DNA from: Deltaproteobacteria bacterium
Lineage (GTDB): Bacteria > Myxococcota_A > Polyangia > GCA-2747355 > JADLHG01
Reading direction: 5' to 3'
NCBI GenBank assembly: GCA_020848905.1
Contig: JADLHG010000009.1
Location: 186,001-250,000, forward strand
Length of the DNA: 64,000 nucleotides
A model generated the notes under the pieces. It searched no databases, was not told the origin of the DNA, and saw nothing but the letters and a program-made list of their open reading frames with translations. The position numbers were made by a program, and so were the translations under genes. Shown in pieces: positions 7,932 to 17,555 of the stretch. Within the stretch, counting starts at the first letter, position 1, and each line of letters begins with the position of its first letter.

Positions 7932-8013
7932 GGCAGGTATTCCTCCTCGGGCCGCAGGGGGTGCGAGCCTCGTTCGGTCAGAGGCTCGAGGATATCAGAT
8001 CGGCGCGGTGAGG

Positions 8014-8059
8014 TCAGCGTGGGAGGGCGGCGGGCGTCAGCGTGGGAGGGCGGCGGGCG
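8014..8059. repeat. 23-bp tandem duplication abutting a stop codon
   Basis: The unit TCAGCGTGGGAGGGCGGCGGG plus CG occurs twice without change (8014-8036 and 8037-8059). A third copy begins TCAG exactly at the stop codon of the following minus-strand gene. The repeat probably arose by slippage from the gene end; it could affect 3'-end stability of the transcript. The remaining part of this 128-nt gap holds the promoter region of the gene at 7449-7931, in which no -35/-10 or -24/-12 match was seen. Confidence 0.7.
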
Positions 8060-9325
8060 TCAGAGCACCGAGCCGGGGAACTGCCGCGCGATCCCGCCAC
8101 TCAGCGCGTCGGCCATCATGAGGATGTGGCTCGCGGCCGCGTCGTAGGCCTTGATGTCCCCCGCCCAGTCGCCGGTCAGGCGCGCGGTCGCCTCGGTCAG
8201 GGTCTGGTCGAGGTGCAGACGCATCATCTCCGTCAGGTCCTTGAGCGGCCAGTTGGGATTGGCAGCCGCGAGGAAGGCCGCCAGCTGGTCGGCGTTCTTT
8301 CCCCAGCGCGTCCTGGCGTCGGACACCTTGTCCGCGTCCCCGCTCTTCGCGGCGGTCACCAACTCGGCGGCGATGGCGATGTGCTCGCGCAAGAGCGTGG
8401 CGAGGCCGTCGCCCGCTACCTTGCCGTAGAAGGGCTCGATGGCCTTGCCGATGTCGGTCTGGTTTTGCATCAGCCGCGCGGCCGTCGCCTCCGTCTCGGG
8501 CAACCCCGCGATGGCGGCGACGAGATAGGCCCGGGTCCAGGCGACGTGGTCCACCCAGACCGCCCGCATGGCCAGCTGCAGCTCCTGGTGCTTCGGCTTC
8601 AGCGTGGTCTCGGGCGAGACCTTGGCGGGGAACTGCTTGGTGATGCCGTCACTCAGCGCGTCGGCCAGGCCCAGGATGTGGTGCATCACCTGGTCGTCCG
8701 AAGCGATCGCGCCCGCCCCGTCCCCCGTCAGGCGGGCTGTCGCCGCGGCCAGGGTCAGATCGAGATGCATCTTCATCATCACCTTCAGGTCGGCAAGCGG
8801 CCAGTGGGGATTGGCGCCGGACAGAAACGCCGCGATCTGGTCCCCGTTGACGCCCCAGCGCGCCCTGGCATCGGCGACCTTGCGCGCGTCGCCGCCCTTC
8901 GCGGCCCCGACGAGCTCCACGGCCAGGTTGATGTGCTCGCGCAGCAGGGCGGTCAACGCGTCCCCGGCCTGGTTGCCATAGAAGGGCTTGATCGCGTTGC
9001 CGAGGTCGGCCTGGTTCTGCAGCAGGCGACCGAGCGCCGCGTCGGTCCCCGCGAGCCCCGCGACGGCGCTCACCACCACGGAACGGGTCCAGTCCACGTG
9101 CTCCACCCAGAGCTGGCGCATGGTCTTGCGCAGTTCGAACTGGCTCGTGACGGGTGCGGTTGCCCCGGGACCCGGCCCGGGCCCGGGATTGGGCCCCGGC
9201 GCGGGCCCCGGCGAGGACCCAGGGTCCGGCGACGAGGTTCCGTCGCAGCCCAGGCTGCCAGCGCCGGTCGCTGCCACGAAGCCGATCAGGAGCAGGGCAC
9301 GAGATACACGTCTGGACGCGAGCAT
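8060..9325 (-). CDS. Secreted protein with two tandem copies of an LW-x2-HV-x-WTR helical domain
   Basis: A 421-aa lipoprotein candidate (signal ending near GSLGCDG) with a Pro-Gly linker (about 33-55). Two homologous domains of about 170 residues follow. Both carry the same landmarks in order: LWVEHVDWTRS / VWVDHVAWTRA, RLLQNQADLGNAIKPFYG / RLMQNQTDIGKAIEPFYG, LLREHI, RWGVNGDQIAAFL / RWGKNADQLAAFL, a Met/His segment, ARLTGD, and a final ADALSDGI-x-KQFP / ADALSGGI-x-RQFP. Single-domain relatives occur in Firmicutes under misleading names such as glycosyltransferase; the true function is not known to me. Conserved His, Trp and Asp suggest a metal- or cofactor-binding helical bundle, but that is inference. 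Confidence 0.75.
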   Translation of the reverse strand: MLASRRVSRALLLIGFVAATGAGSLGCDGTSSPDPGSSPGPAPGPNPGPGPGPGATAPVTSQFELRKTMRQLWVEHVDWTRSVVVSAVAGLAGTDAALGRLLQNQADLGNAIKPFYGNQAGDALTALLREHINLAVELVGAAKGGDARKVADARARWGVNGDQIAAFLSGANPHWPLADLKVMMKMHLDLTLAAATARLTGDGAGAIASDDQVMHHILGLADALSDGITKQFPAKVSPETTLKPKHQELQLAMRAVWVDHVAWTRAYLVAAIAGLPETEATAARLMQNQTDIGKAIEPFYGKVAGDGLATLLREHIAIAAELVTAAKSGDADKVSDARTRWGKNADQLAAFLAAANPNWPLKDLTEMMRLHLDQTLTEATARLTGDWAGDIKAYDAAASHILMMADALSGGIARQFPGSVL

Positions 9326-9504
9326 GGTGACTCTCCTCTGACTTGCGGGTGCTGGTTGACCGCGCCGCTTCCGGGGTCCGGAATCTGGCGCTCATCTGCA
9401 CAGAGTGATCAGCCCGCGCCGAGGTGACAGAACTACGGTGGACAGATGGGCAGACCGCGTCATCCTTGGCGAGCGGCCGAAACGGCGAGGAGAGGGACGA
9501 ACCG

Positions 9505-10227
9505 ATGCAAACGCTGGCACGTGAGAAGGCATTCGAGCTCGCCGGGCGTTCTGCCCTGTCGGACGAAGAGGTGGTGCGGCGCGTGACGGGCGGGGAGGTC
9601 CAGCTCTTCGAGGTGCTGATGCGCCGCCACAACCAGCGCGTCTATCGCTCCGTGCGGGCCCTCGTGCGCGATGAAGCGGAGACCGAGGACGTGATGCAGC
9701 AGGCCTACCTCTCGGCCTTCGTGAACCTGCGGCAGTTCGTGGGCGCGGCGAAGTTCTCCACCTGGCTCGTGCGCATCGCGGTGAACGAGGCGCTCGGCCG
9801 CTTGCGGCGGCGGTCGCGCTTTGTCACCTTCGATGAGACCGTCGCGTCTGAGGTAGAGGCGACGGGCGCGACGGAGACCGCCCGCGCGCCGAACGACCCG
9901 GAGGTGCGAGCCATGGCGAGCGAGATGGCGCAGGCGGTGCAGCGTGCGGTCGACGCCCTCCCCGAGGCGTACAGCATCGTCTTCGTGCTGCGCGACGTGG
10001 AAGGGATGGACACCGCTGCCACGGCCGAGGCCCTCGGGGTCAGTCAGGACGTGGTGAAGACGCGCCTCTTACGCGCGCGCGCCATGCTGCGGGGACGGCT
10101 CAACGAGACGGTCGGGGCCACCTTCCCCGAGGCCTTCCAGTTCCTCGTCCCGCGCTGCGATCGGATGGTGGCGCGGGTGCTGGCCGCGATCGAGGCGCTC
10201 CCCGCAGCGACCGCCGCGAGACAGTAA
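9505..10227 (+). CDS. ECF-family RNA polymerase sigma factor
   Basis: A 240-aa protein. Region 2 lies near residues 28-95 (GGEVQLFEVLMRRHNQRVYRSVRALVRDEAE, EDVMQQAYLSAFVNLRQF, FSTWLVRIAVNEALGRLRRR). Region 4 lies near 150-205 (VDALPEAYSIVFVLRDVEGMDTAATAEALGVSQDVVKTRLLRARAMLRGRL). The composition resembles the RpoE-like ECF group often found with zinc-binding anti-sigma factors, but no anti-sigma gene is next to it. The ATG at 9505 follows GAGGAGAGGGACGA and is the best start. A 35-residue C-terminal tail beyond region 4 has no recognised motif. The gene may be transcribed alone; the next gene is 197 nt away. Confidence 0.9.
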   Translation: MQTLAREKAFELAGRSALSDEEVVRRVTGGEVQLFEVLMRRHNQRVYRSVRALVRDEAETEDVMQQAYLSAFVNLRQFVGAAKFSTWLVRIAVNEALGRLRRRSRFVTFDETVASEVEATGATETARAPNDPEVRAMASEMAQAVQRAVDALPEAYSIVFVLRDVEGMDTAATAEALGVSQDVVKTRLLRARAMLRGRLNETVGATFPEAFQFLVPRCDRMVARVLAAIEALPAATAARQ

Positions 10228-10424
10228 CCCCGCCGCCGCGCTCGATCGCTGGCATCATTGCGCTTTCTCGCGACGGGCATAACGACGAGGCCGCGCGGGT
10301 TGATCGAGTTGAGCGAATCAAGAGGGTCCGTAGAGGCGCGCTACGTGAATCGAGCGTGGCTCTCGGCATACCGGCTCAGCGAAGAGCCAGGAGGGTGACA
10401 AGCCCCTAACAGAGAGGAGGGCAC

Positions 10425-11381
10425 ATGGCGACCTATAACGAAAACCACAGGCGGGAACCTGCGGCGTCCAACCGGCGAAGGGAGAAAGCAGCCTCGGCGT
10501 GGAACTTCGACGGGAGCTACGGCTCCCCGGTACCGCCCGTTCCGTCCTCGGCTGAACGCAGCGACCAAATCGACTGCTACGGTGCAACCGACGTCGGCCT
10601 GGTGCGCCCCGACAACCAGGACCAGTTCCTCATCGCGCAGACCACACGAACCCTGAGCGTGTATCAGACGAGCGTCGGGCTCGCCGGCTCCTCGCCCCTT
10701 CTCGGGCGCGCTCAGGGCCATCTGTTCGTCGTCGCGGACGGGATGGGGGGCCACGCGGGTGGAACCACGGCGAGCACGCTGGCCGTCGAGACGCTCGCGC
10801 ACTACGTGCTCGACCTGATGCCCTGGTTCGCGCGAATGGATGCTGCACGCGACACCGCCGTCGCCGAGGCCATGAAGACCGCCCTGGCGAGCTGCCAGGA
10901 TCGGGTGGCCGAGGCGGCCGAGAAGGACGCGAGCAAGCGTCAGATGGGCACGACCGTCACCCTGGCCTACGTGCAATGGCCGACGCTGCTGGTGGCGCAC
11001 GTGGGGGACAGTCGCTGCTACCTCTACCGCGAGGCCCAGCTGCAGCAGCTCACGCAAGACCACACGGTGGAGGAACAGCTGCGCGAGAGGGGCGTCGCGC
11101 CGGGCGAGGAGGGGGTCGTCTCGCGCTGGAGTCACGTGCTGTGGAACGCCGTGGGTGGTGGAACCCCCGAGCTCTGGCCCGAGGTACGGCTGCTTCCGCT
11201 CCGACGGGGAGACACCCTGCTGCTCTGCACCGATGGGTTGACCAAGCACGTCCCCGCCGAGGTCATCGCCGCCACCCTCGAAGCGGGCGAACCCGCGGCT
11301 CGCAGCTGCCAGCGGCTCATCGAGGCGGCCAACGCGGCGGGAGGCACCGACAACATCACCGTGCTCGTGGTGCGGTATTAG
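10425..11381 (+). CDS. PP2C-family protein serine/threonine phosphatase
   Basis: A 318-aa protein with a 45-residue charged N-terminal extension. The metal-dependent phosphatase domain follows, with all main motifs: VRPDNQDQFL, VVADGMGGHAGG, QMGTTVTLA, LLVAHVGDSRCYL, LQQLTQDHTV, LLLCTDGLTKHV and GGTDNITVLVV. It reverses Ser/Thr phosphorylation, the counterpart of the Hanks-type kinases common in this lineage. The start is well supported (GAGAGGAGGGCAC-ATG). The trehalose synthase gene begins 15 nt after the stop, so it probably heads the trehalose operon and may tie trehalose metabolism to kinase signalling. Confidence 0.92.
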   Translation: MATYNENHRREPAASNRRREKAASAWNFDGSYGSPVPPVPSSAERSDQIDCYGATDVGLVRPDNQDQFLIAQTTRTLSVYQTSVGLAGSSPLLGRAQGHLFVVADGMGGHAGGTTASTLAVETLAHYVLDLMPWFARMDAARDTAVAEAMKTALASCQDRVAEAAEKDASKRQMGTTVTLAYVQWPTLLVAHVGDSRCYLYREAQLQQLTQDHTVEEQLRERGVAPGEEGVVSRWSHVLWNAVGGGTPELWPEVRLLPLRRGDTLLLCTDGLTKHVPAEVIAATLEAGEPAARSCQRLIEAANAAGGTDNITVLVVRY

Positions 11382-11395
11382 GGCGGGGTGGCGAC

Positions 11396-13021
11396 GTGTC
11401 CGCCCCCTGGTACCTCGACGTAGTCCTCTACGAGGTGTACGTGCGCGGGTTCTACGATGCCGACGGCGACGGCGTCGGAGATCTGGCGGGGCTCACCGCG
11501 AAGCTCGACTACATCCGCGACCTCGGCGTCGGCGCGGTGTGGCTCTTGCCCATCTTCCCGAGCCCCCTGCGCGACGACGGCTACGACGTCAGCGACTTCT
11601 ACTCCGTGCACCCCGACCTGGGCAGCCTCGACGACTTCCAGCGACTCCTCGACCGCGCGCACCGCCTCGGTCTCCGGGTGCTGCTCGACCTCGTGCTCAA
11701 CCACACGAGCGACCAGCACCCCTGGTTCCAGTCGGCACGCCGCGGCCCGGGCCACCCCCATCACGACTACTACGTCTGGGACACGACGCCAGACCGCTAT
11801 CACGAAGCGCGAATCATCTTCACCGACAGCGAGACCTCCAACTGGGCCTGGGAGCCCGCGTGCGGGCGGTACTACTGGCATCGGTTCTTCTCCCACCAGC
11901 CGGACCTGAACTACGACCACCCGGAGGTCCGGCGCGAGATGCTGGACGTGGCGCGCTTCTGGCTCGACCTCGGCGTCGACGGATTTCGCGTCGACGCGGT
12001 CCCCTACCTCTTCGAGCGAGAGGGGACGACCTGCGAAAATCTCCCCGAGACGCACGCCTTCCTGAAGGAGCTGCGCCGGCTGACCGACGGGTACGACCCG
12101 CCACGCGTGCTCCTGGCCGAGGCGAACCAACCCGTCGAGGCGCTGATGCCCTACCTCGCCGGCGACGAGATGCACATGGCCTTCCACTTCGCCCTGATGC
12201 CCCGTCTCTTCCTCGCCGTGCACGCCGAGGAGAAGCAGCCGCTGCACGACGTCCTGACCCGCACCCCGGGGCTCCCCGCGGGGTCGCAATGGGCCATGTT
12301 CCTGCGCAACCACGACGAGCTGACGCTGGAGATGGTGACGGCCCACGAGCGCGACTATCTGTTTCGCGCCTTCGCCCCGGAGACCGCCATGCGGCGGAAC
12401 GTCGGCATCTGTCGCCGACTGTGGCCGCTCATGCTGGGCGGTCGGCGCCAAATCGAGCTCCTCCACGGCCTGCTCCTCGGTCTGCCGGGCTGCGCGGTGC
12501 TCTACTACGGCGACGAGCTGGGGATGGGGGACGACGTCAAGCGGGGGGACCGCATGGGCGTCCGCGCGCCGATGCAGTGGTCCCCCGGTCGCAACGCCGG
12601 GTTCTCGCGGGCCGCGACCCGCCGCCTCTACGCGCCCCCCATCACGACCCCGGCGTACCACTATGTCGGCCGCAACGTGGCCTCCCTGGAAGCGCAGCCC
12701 ACCTCGTTCCTCAACTGGCTGCGACGGATGATCAAGACGCACCGCGATCAACCGGCCTTCCGCGGTCGGGCCCTCCAGCTCGTGGAGACCGACAACGCGC
12801 GCGTCCTGGCCTTTGTCCGCCATAGCGACGGCGACAGCATCCTCTGCGTGCATAACCTCTCGCGCTTCGTCCAGGCCGCGTACCTCGACCTGGGCGCCTG
12901 GCGGGGTCGCCGTCCGGTAGAGGTGATCGGAGGGGCCGGCTTCCCGACCGTCGAGAGCTCCCCCTATTTCGTCTCGCTCGGCCCGCACGCGTTCTACTGG
13001 TTGAGGCTGTCCGATGCGTGA
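11396..13021 (+). CDS. treS: Trehalose synthase (maltose alpha-D-glucosyltransferase), GH13
   Basis: A 541-aa GH13 enzyme that interconverts maltose and trehalose in the cytoplasm. It starts at GTG 11396. Typical TreS sequence includes YLDVVLYEVYVRGFYDADGD at the N-terminus, WLLPIFPSPLRDDGYDV, GVDGFRVDAVPYLF (nucleophile Asp), LLAEANQP (acid/base Glu), FLRNHDELTLEMV (third catalytic Asp) and VLYYGDELGMGDDVKRGDRMGVRAPMQWS. The N-terminal phrase and the DELTLEM form separate it from oligo-1,6-glucosidases. No maltokinase domain is fused. Its last codons overlap the start of the OtsB-OtsA gene by 8 nt. Confidence 0.92.
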   Translation: MSAPWYLDVVLYEVYVRGFYDADGDGVGDLAGLTAKLDYIRDLGVGAVWLLPIFPSPLRDDGYDVSDFYSVHPDLGSLDDFQRLLDRAHRLGLRVLLDLVLNHTSDQHPWFQSARRGPGHPHHDYYVWDTTPDRYHEARIIFTDSETSNWAWEPACGRYYWHRFFSHQPDLNYDHPEVRREMLDVARFWLDLGVDGFRVDAVPYLFEREGTTCENLPETHAFLKELRRLTDGYDPPRVLLAEANQPVEALMPYLAGDEMHMAFHFALMPRLFLAVHAEEKQPLHDVLTRTPGLPAGSQWAMFLRNHDELTLEMVTAHERDYLFRAFAPETAMRRNVGICRRLWPLMLGGRRQIELLHGLLLGLPGCAVLYYGDELGMGDDVKRGDRMGVRAPMQWSPGRNAGFSRAATRRLYAPPITTPAYHYVGRNVASLEAQPTSFLNWLRRMIKTHRDQPAFRGRALQLVETDNARVLAFVRHSDGDSILCVHNLSRFVQAAYLDLGAWRGRRPVEVIGGAGFPTVESSPYFVSLGPHAFYWLRLSDA

Positions 13022-15269
13022 TCACTGGCTGACCCTGGCTCGGAACGCGCGGCTCGCCGTGCTCGTCGACCTCGATGGCACGCTGATCCCCTTCGCGCCC
13101 ACGCCCGAGGAGGCGCGCCCCACGCCCGAGGTACTCGACGTGCTCGGGCGGCTCGCCTCCACCTCGGGTCTCTTCGTCGCCGTGGTCAGCGGTCGCCGAC
13201 GAGACGATCTGGATCGGATGTTCCACGACCTGCCCGGCCTTCGCCTGGTGGCCGAGCATGGCGGCTGGCGTCGCACCGAGACGGGCTGGCACGCTCAAGC
13301 CTCTCCGGAGGCCGCGCCGGCCGTCGGCCCGCTGGCGGAGGAGCTGGATGCAGCGACGCGGCGCTTCGCCGGCGCGCGCGTGGAGCGCAAGACCTGGTCC
13401 GTGGCGCTGCACTACCGCGGCGTGAGCGCCTGCGGCCGGCCGGCGCTATCGCGCGCGACAGAGCTGACGATCGCGCCGTGGCTCGAGCTGCACCCCGAGT
13501 TCGAGCGCCTCGAGGGGGAGGCCGTGACGGAGGTACGGCCACGCTGGCTGCGCAAGACGTCAGCCGTGGACTGGCTCCGCGAGCGAGCCGGAGCGCGGGC
13601 GCGACTGCTCGCCTTCGGCGACGACGCGACGGACGAGGATATGTTCGCCGCCTTGGGCCTGGTGGACGAAGGCGTTCGCGTGGGTCCTCCCCCGGCCCAC
13701 GAGACACACGCACGCTGGATGCTGGCCGGGCCCCCCGAGGTGCTGCGCTTCCTGCGCTGGCTCGTCGAGGTGCGCGGCGAGTCGTATCAGTCCGTGGTGC
13801 CCCTTTTGCCCTCTCCGGTGGTGGTCGGCGAAGCGCGGCGCGGGCGGCATCCCCGCCACTTCGACCTCCTCGCCATCTCGAACCGCTTGCCGGAGCTTCG
13901 CTCGGCCACGCTGCCTCGCGACCAGCGGCGACGCGCCGTCGGGGGCCTCGTGGCCGCGCTCGAGCCGGCCCTGGCCAGCCGGCGCGGCCTCTGGCTCGGC
14001 TGGAGCGGGCGGCTCACCTCGAGCGACCGGCCGACCGCCGTCGAGCTGGACGACCAGGGACGTCCGGCCGTGGCCTGGGTCGACTTCCCCGAGACCTGGT
14101 ACGCGCAGTACTACAACGGCTTCTGCAACGGGGTGCTGTGGCCCCTGCTGCATTCCTTCCCCGACCGGGTGAGCTTCTCCGCCGCCGACTGGATGGCCTA
14201 CGGCCGGGTCAACGACGCGCTGGCGGCCGCCGCGCTCGAGCTCGTGGGACCGGACGCCCCCATCTGGGTCCACGACTACCACCTGCTCCTCGCGGCCCGA
14301 GCGCTGCGGCGACGAGGGCACCGCGCTCCCATCGGTCTCTTTCTGCACGTCCCCTTTCCGGCACCCGACGTCTTCGGCCTACTCCCGTGGGCCGAACAGC
14401 TCCTCGACGGCATGCTGGACTTCGACCTTCTCGGCTTTCACACGCCGAGCTACGAGGAGAACTTCCACCAGTGTCTGCGTCCCTTCGCGCCGGTGCGCCT
14501 CGAGGAAGGGGCCGTCGTGCACCGCGGTCGCCGCGTCGCCACGGGCGCCTTCCCGATCGGGATCGTCCCCGAGAGCTTTCAGGAGCCACCGGACGAGTCC
14601 GTCGCCGAGGAGGTGGCGGCGCTGCTGCGGGCCATCGCGCCCGGACGCCTGGTCCTGGGGGTCGACCGGCTGGACTACACGAAGGGCATCCCCGAGCGCC
14701 TGCGCGCCTTCGGGCGACTCCTCGAGCGCTATCCGGATTGGCGCGGTCGGGTCTCGCTCGTCCAGATCTCCGTCCCGTCCCGCGAGGATGTGCCGGACTA
14801 CGCCGAACAGCGTCGGCTCGTCGAGAACGCCGTGGGGCGGATCAACGGCGACTTCGGCGAAGGGGAATGGGTGCCGGTGCGTTACCTCTACCGCTCGTAC
14901 CGTCGCAACCACCTGGCGCACCTCTACCGTGCGGCGGCGATCGGCTACGTCACCCCGCTACGGGACGGGATGAATCTCGTGGCCAAGGAGTACGTCGCGG
15001 CGCAGGACCCAGAAGACCCGGGGGTGCTGCTGCTCTCGAAGTTTGCCGGCGCGGCGCACGAGCTGGCAGACGCGGTGCTGACTAACCCCTGGTTCATCGA
15101 TGGGATGGCCGACGACCTGGACCGCGCCCTGCGCATGCGGCGCGAGGAGCGGGTGGAGCGTCACCGGCGACTCTCGACCGTCGTCGAGCGCACGACCGCT
15201 GTCACCTGGGCCCGGGACTTCCTCGCCGCACTCCAGGGCGAGGCGCGGAGCCGAGGCGACGCCGGGTGA
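13014..15269 (+). CDS. otsB-otsA: Bifunctional trehalose-6-phosphate phosphatase/synthase (OtsB-OtsA fusion)
   Basis: A 751-aa fusion. Residues 1 to about 260 are a HAD-type trehalose-6-phosphate phosphatase: [12 protein letters not shown] (Asp19/Asp21), [21 protein letters not shown], and [13 protein letters not shown]. Residues about 280-745 are a GT20 trehalose-6-phosphate synthase: [60 protein letters not shown] (near 553) and [15 protein letters not shown]. It makes trehalose from UDP-glucose and glucose-6-phosphate in two steps. The phosphatase-first order is the reverse of the usual eukaryotic TPS-TPP fusion. It is co-transcribed with treS, giving two trehalose routes in one operon. 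Confidence 0.93.
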   Translation: MRDHWLTLARNARLAVLVDLDGTLIPFAPTPEEARPTPEVLDVLGRLASTSGLFVAVVSGRRRDDLDRMFHDLPGLRLVAEHGGWRRTETGWHAQASPEAAPAVGPLAEELDAATRRFAGARVERKTWSVALHYRGVSACGRPALSRATELTIAPWLELHPEFERLEGEAVTEVRPRWLRKTSAVDWLRERAGARARLLAFGDDATDEDMFAALGLVDEGVRVGPPPAHETHARWMLAGPPEVLRFLRWLVEVRGESYQSVVPLLPSPVVVGEARRGRHPRHFDLLAISNRLPELRSATLPRDQRRRAVGGLVAALEPALASRRGLWLGWSGRLTSSDRPTAVELDDQGRPAVAWVDFPETWYAQYYNGFCNGVLWPLLHSFPDRVSFSAADWMAYGRVNDALAAAALELVGPDAPIWVHDYHLLLAARALRRRGHRAPIGLFLHVPFPAPDVFGLLPWAEQLLDGMLDFDLLGFHTPSYEENFHQCLRPFAPVRLEEGAVVHRGRRVATGAFPIGIVPESFQEPPDESVAEEVAALLRAIAPGRLVLGVDRLDYTKGIPERLRAFGRLLERYPDWRGRVSLVQISVPSREDVPDYAEQRRLVENAVGRINGDFGEGEWVPVRYLYRSYRRNHLAHLYRAAAIGYVTPLRDGMNLVAKEYVAAQDPEDPGVLLLSKFAGAAHELADAVLTNPWFIDGMADDLDRALRMRREERVERHRRLSTVVERTTAVTWARDFLAALQGEARSRGDAG

Positions 15270-15287
15270 GGGCCCGGCGCGGCGGCG

Positions 15288-17381
15288 CTACCAGACCGCG
15301 CAGGTCTTCTGCGGGCGCATCGTCGTGCCGGCGGCGCACTTGAAGGCCTGCGCGAACTCGGGGAGGTTCGAGAGCGGACCGTTCACGCGCCACTTCGGAG
15401 GAGAGTGCGGGTCCACCTGGGCCACGAGCCGCGCGTACTCCTCGCGGTACTTCGCGCACCAGGTCTGCCCGACGGAGAGGAAGAACTGCTGGTCCTCGGA
15501 GAAGCCCTCGGCCACCACGCGCTCCTTCGCGCCGGCGCGCATGCGCCGGTAGGCCCGGAAAGCGAGCTTGATGCCGCCGAGGTCGGCCACGTTCTCGCCG
15601 AGCGTGAGCTTGCCGTTCAGCTTCAGCCCGGGGAGCGCCTCGTAGCCCGCGTACTGGTCGGCCACACACTGCGTCTTCTCGTTGAAGCGCGGCTCGACCG
15701 AGCTGCTCCACCAGTTCTTCAGGTTCCCCGCCGCGTCGAACTTCGCCCCCTGATCGTCGAAGCCGTGGGTCAGCTCGTGCCCGACCACCATCCCCATGCC
15801 GCCCAGGTTCACCGCGACGGCCGCGCTCACGCTGTAGAACGGCGGCTGCAGGATCCCCGCCGGGAAGACCATCTGGTTCTTGTTCGGGTGGTAGTAGGCG
15901 TTCACCGTCGGCGGCGTCATCTCCCACAGCTCGCGGTCCACCGGCTTGCCGATCTTGCCCAGGTCGTAGGCGAGCTCGAAGGCCCGCGCGGCCAGGCGGT
16001 TCGCGGCGAAGGCCCCCGGCTTGACCTCGAAGTCGTAGCTCCGCCACTTGCTCGGATACCCGATGAGGTAGGCCATGGCCTTGAGCTTCTGCATCGCGCG
16101 GGCCTTGGTCGTGGCATCCATCCAGTCCAGCCGTGCGACCTGCTCGGAGAAGGCCGCCGCGACGTGCTTGACCATCTCCTCGGCGGCGCGCTTGCTCTCG
16201 CCGGCGAAGCGGGCCTTCACGTAGGGCTGCGCGAGGAGCTCGCCGAGCGCCCGGTCCGTCGCCTCCACGCAGCGCTTCCAGCGCTTGCGCTGCTCCTTCT
16301 GCCCGGTGATCGCCTGCTCCAGCTTGAAGTCCTCCTCCTCGAAGCGCTTGGGGAGGCTCGAGGCCAGCGCGTGCAGGACGTGCCAGCGCAGATACTGGCG
16401 CCAGGTGTCGAAGGAGACGCGGCCGAGCAGCGCGCTCAGTCCCTCGAAGAACTTCACCGAGGTGACGTTGATCTCCTTCAGCTCGGGGCGACCGAGCCCG
16501 TCGAAGTAGGCCGCCCACGGGAAGGCCGGCACGGTCTTCTCGACTCCCGCGCGGTCGATCTTGTTGTAGATGCCGTGCGGGTCACGGCGCTCGACGCGCG
16601 TCTTGGAGACCTTGGCCAGCTCGGTCTCGAGCTTCACGATCTCGAGGGCGGCCTTCTCCGCGGCGGCCTTCTTGGCGCCGCCGAGCGCGAGCATGGTGGC
16701 CACGTGCGCCTGGTAGGTCTTGCGCAAGGCCACCGACTTCTCGTCGGTGCGCAGGTAGTAGTCGCGGTCGGGCAGGCCGAGGCCGTTCTGATCGAGGCTG
16801 GCGATCACCTTGGTCGCGTCCTTGAAGTCCTGGTCGGCGGCGATGTCGAAGAGGGCCCAGATGCGGTGCCGGTGGAGCTCGGTCAGCACCGCCCCGAGCG
16901 ACTTCACGTCCTTCACGCGCGCGATCTTGGTCAGGAGCGGCTGGATGGCCGCGGTCCCGGCCTTCTCGAGCGCGGCCTCGTCCATGCACGCCGCGTAGTA
17001 CGCGCCGAGCTTGTAGGTCAGCGGCTCGCTCGCCTTGCTGAGCGCCGCGACCTCGAGGATCTTTCGCAGCTCCAGCTCGTTGCGCTCCTGGATCGTGGCG
17101 AAGCCGCGGCTCCAGCGGGGCTTGTCGGCCGGGATCGGGGTGCGCGCGAGCCAGCCGCCGCAGGCGAACTGATAGAAGTCGGTGCACGGGTTCGCCGTGC
17201 GGTCGAGCGCGGTGGTGTCGAGGCCCACCGCGGCGAGAGACTTCGGCACCGCGGGCAGCTCCACCACCTTGGGCGGCGCGGTGGGGGCCGGGGCGGGCGA
17301 GACGCCTCCCGCGACGGGGGTGCAGGCCGCGCCGAAGAGCACGGCGAGGACAAGGATCGAACGAGACGCAGATCGTTGCAT
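15288..17381 (-). CDS. pepO: M13-family zinc metallopeptidase (neprilysin/PepO-like), lipoprotein
   Basis: A 697-aa peptidase of normal family length with a lipoprotein signal (VLAVLFGAAC, Cys near 20). The N-terminal M13 part has CTDFYQFACGGWL and SWSRG-like segments. The active site reads VVGHELTHGFDDQGAKFD (zinc HExxH, near residue 535), followed by ENVADLGGIKLA with the third zinc ligand, and ends with CAAGTTMRPQKTCAVW, matching the CxW end of the family. It acts on peptides outside the inner membrane. The gene is monocistronic, and its 3' end lies 18 nt from the end of the convergent trehalose operon. Confidence 0.95.
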   Translation of the reverse strand: MQRSASRSILVLAVLFGAACTPVAGGVSPAPAPTAPPKVVELPAVPKSLAAVGLDTTALDRTANPCTDFYQFACGGWLARTPIPADKPRWSRGFATIQERNELELRKILEVAALSKASEPLTYKLGAYYAACMDEAALEKAGTAAIQPLLTKIARVKDVKSLGAVLTELHRHRIWALFDIAADQDFKDATKVIASLDQNGLGLPDRDYYLRTDEKSVALRKTYQAHVATMLALGGAKKAAAEKAALEIVKLETELAKVSKTRVERRDPHGIYNKIDRAGVEKTVPAFPWAAYFDGLGRPELKEINVTSVKFFEGLSALLGRVSFDTWRQYLRWHVLHALASSLPKRFEEEDFKLEQAITGQKEQRKRWKRCVEATDRALGELLAQPYVKARFAGESKRAAEEMVKHVAAAFSEQVARLDWMDATTKARAMQKLKAMAYLIGYPSKWRSYDFEVKPGAFAANRLAARAFELAYDLGKIGKPVDRELWEMTPPTVNAYYHPNKNQMVFPAGILQPPFYSVSAAVAVNLGGMGMVVGHELTHGFDDQGAKFDAAGNLKNWWSSSVEPRFNEKTQCVADQYAGYEALPGLKLNGKLTLGENVADLGGIKLAFRAYRRMRAGAKERVVAEGFSEDQQFFLSVGQTWCAKYREEYARLVAQVDPHSPPKWRVNGPLSNLPEFAQAFKCAAGTTMRPQKTCAVW

Positions 17382-17555
17382 GGTCGATGGCTCCAGAAGA
17401 GGTCAAAGGAGGTGGAGCGGGCGCTCCGGCCACTGCCGCCGGGACCCTAGCACCGGCGCTCGGAGGTTGTCACGGGAGGGTCCCCGGCGCGGTCAGGGCG
17501 CTCGTATGAACTCCGAAACCTGATTCCACGCCCAGGAGTACCATTGTGGAGAACC

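Noticed and set aside
15405-17450. 681-codon plus-strand frame opposite the M13 peptidase
   Set aside because: Shadow frame. The minus strand carries HELTH and the complete M13 domain.
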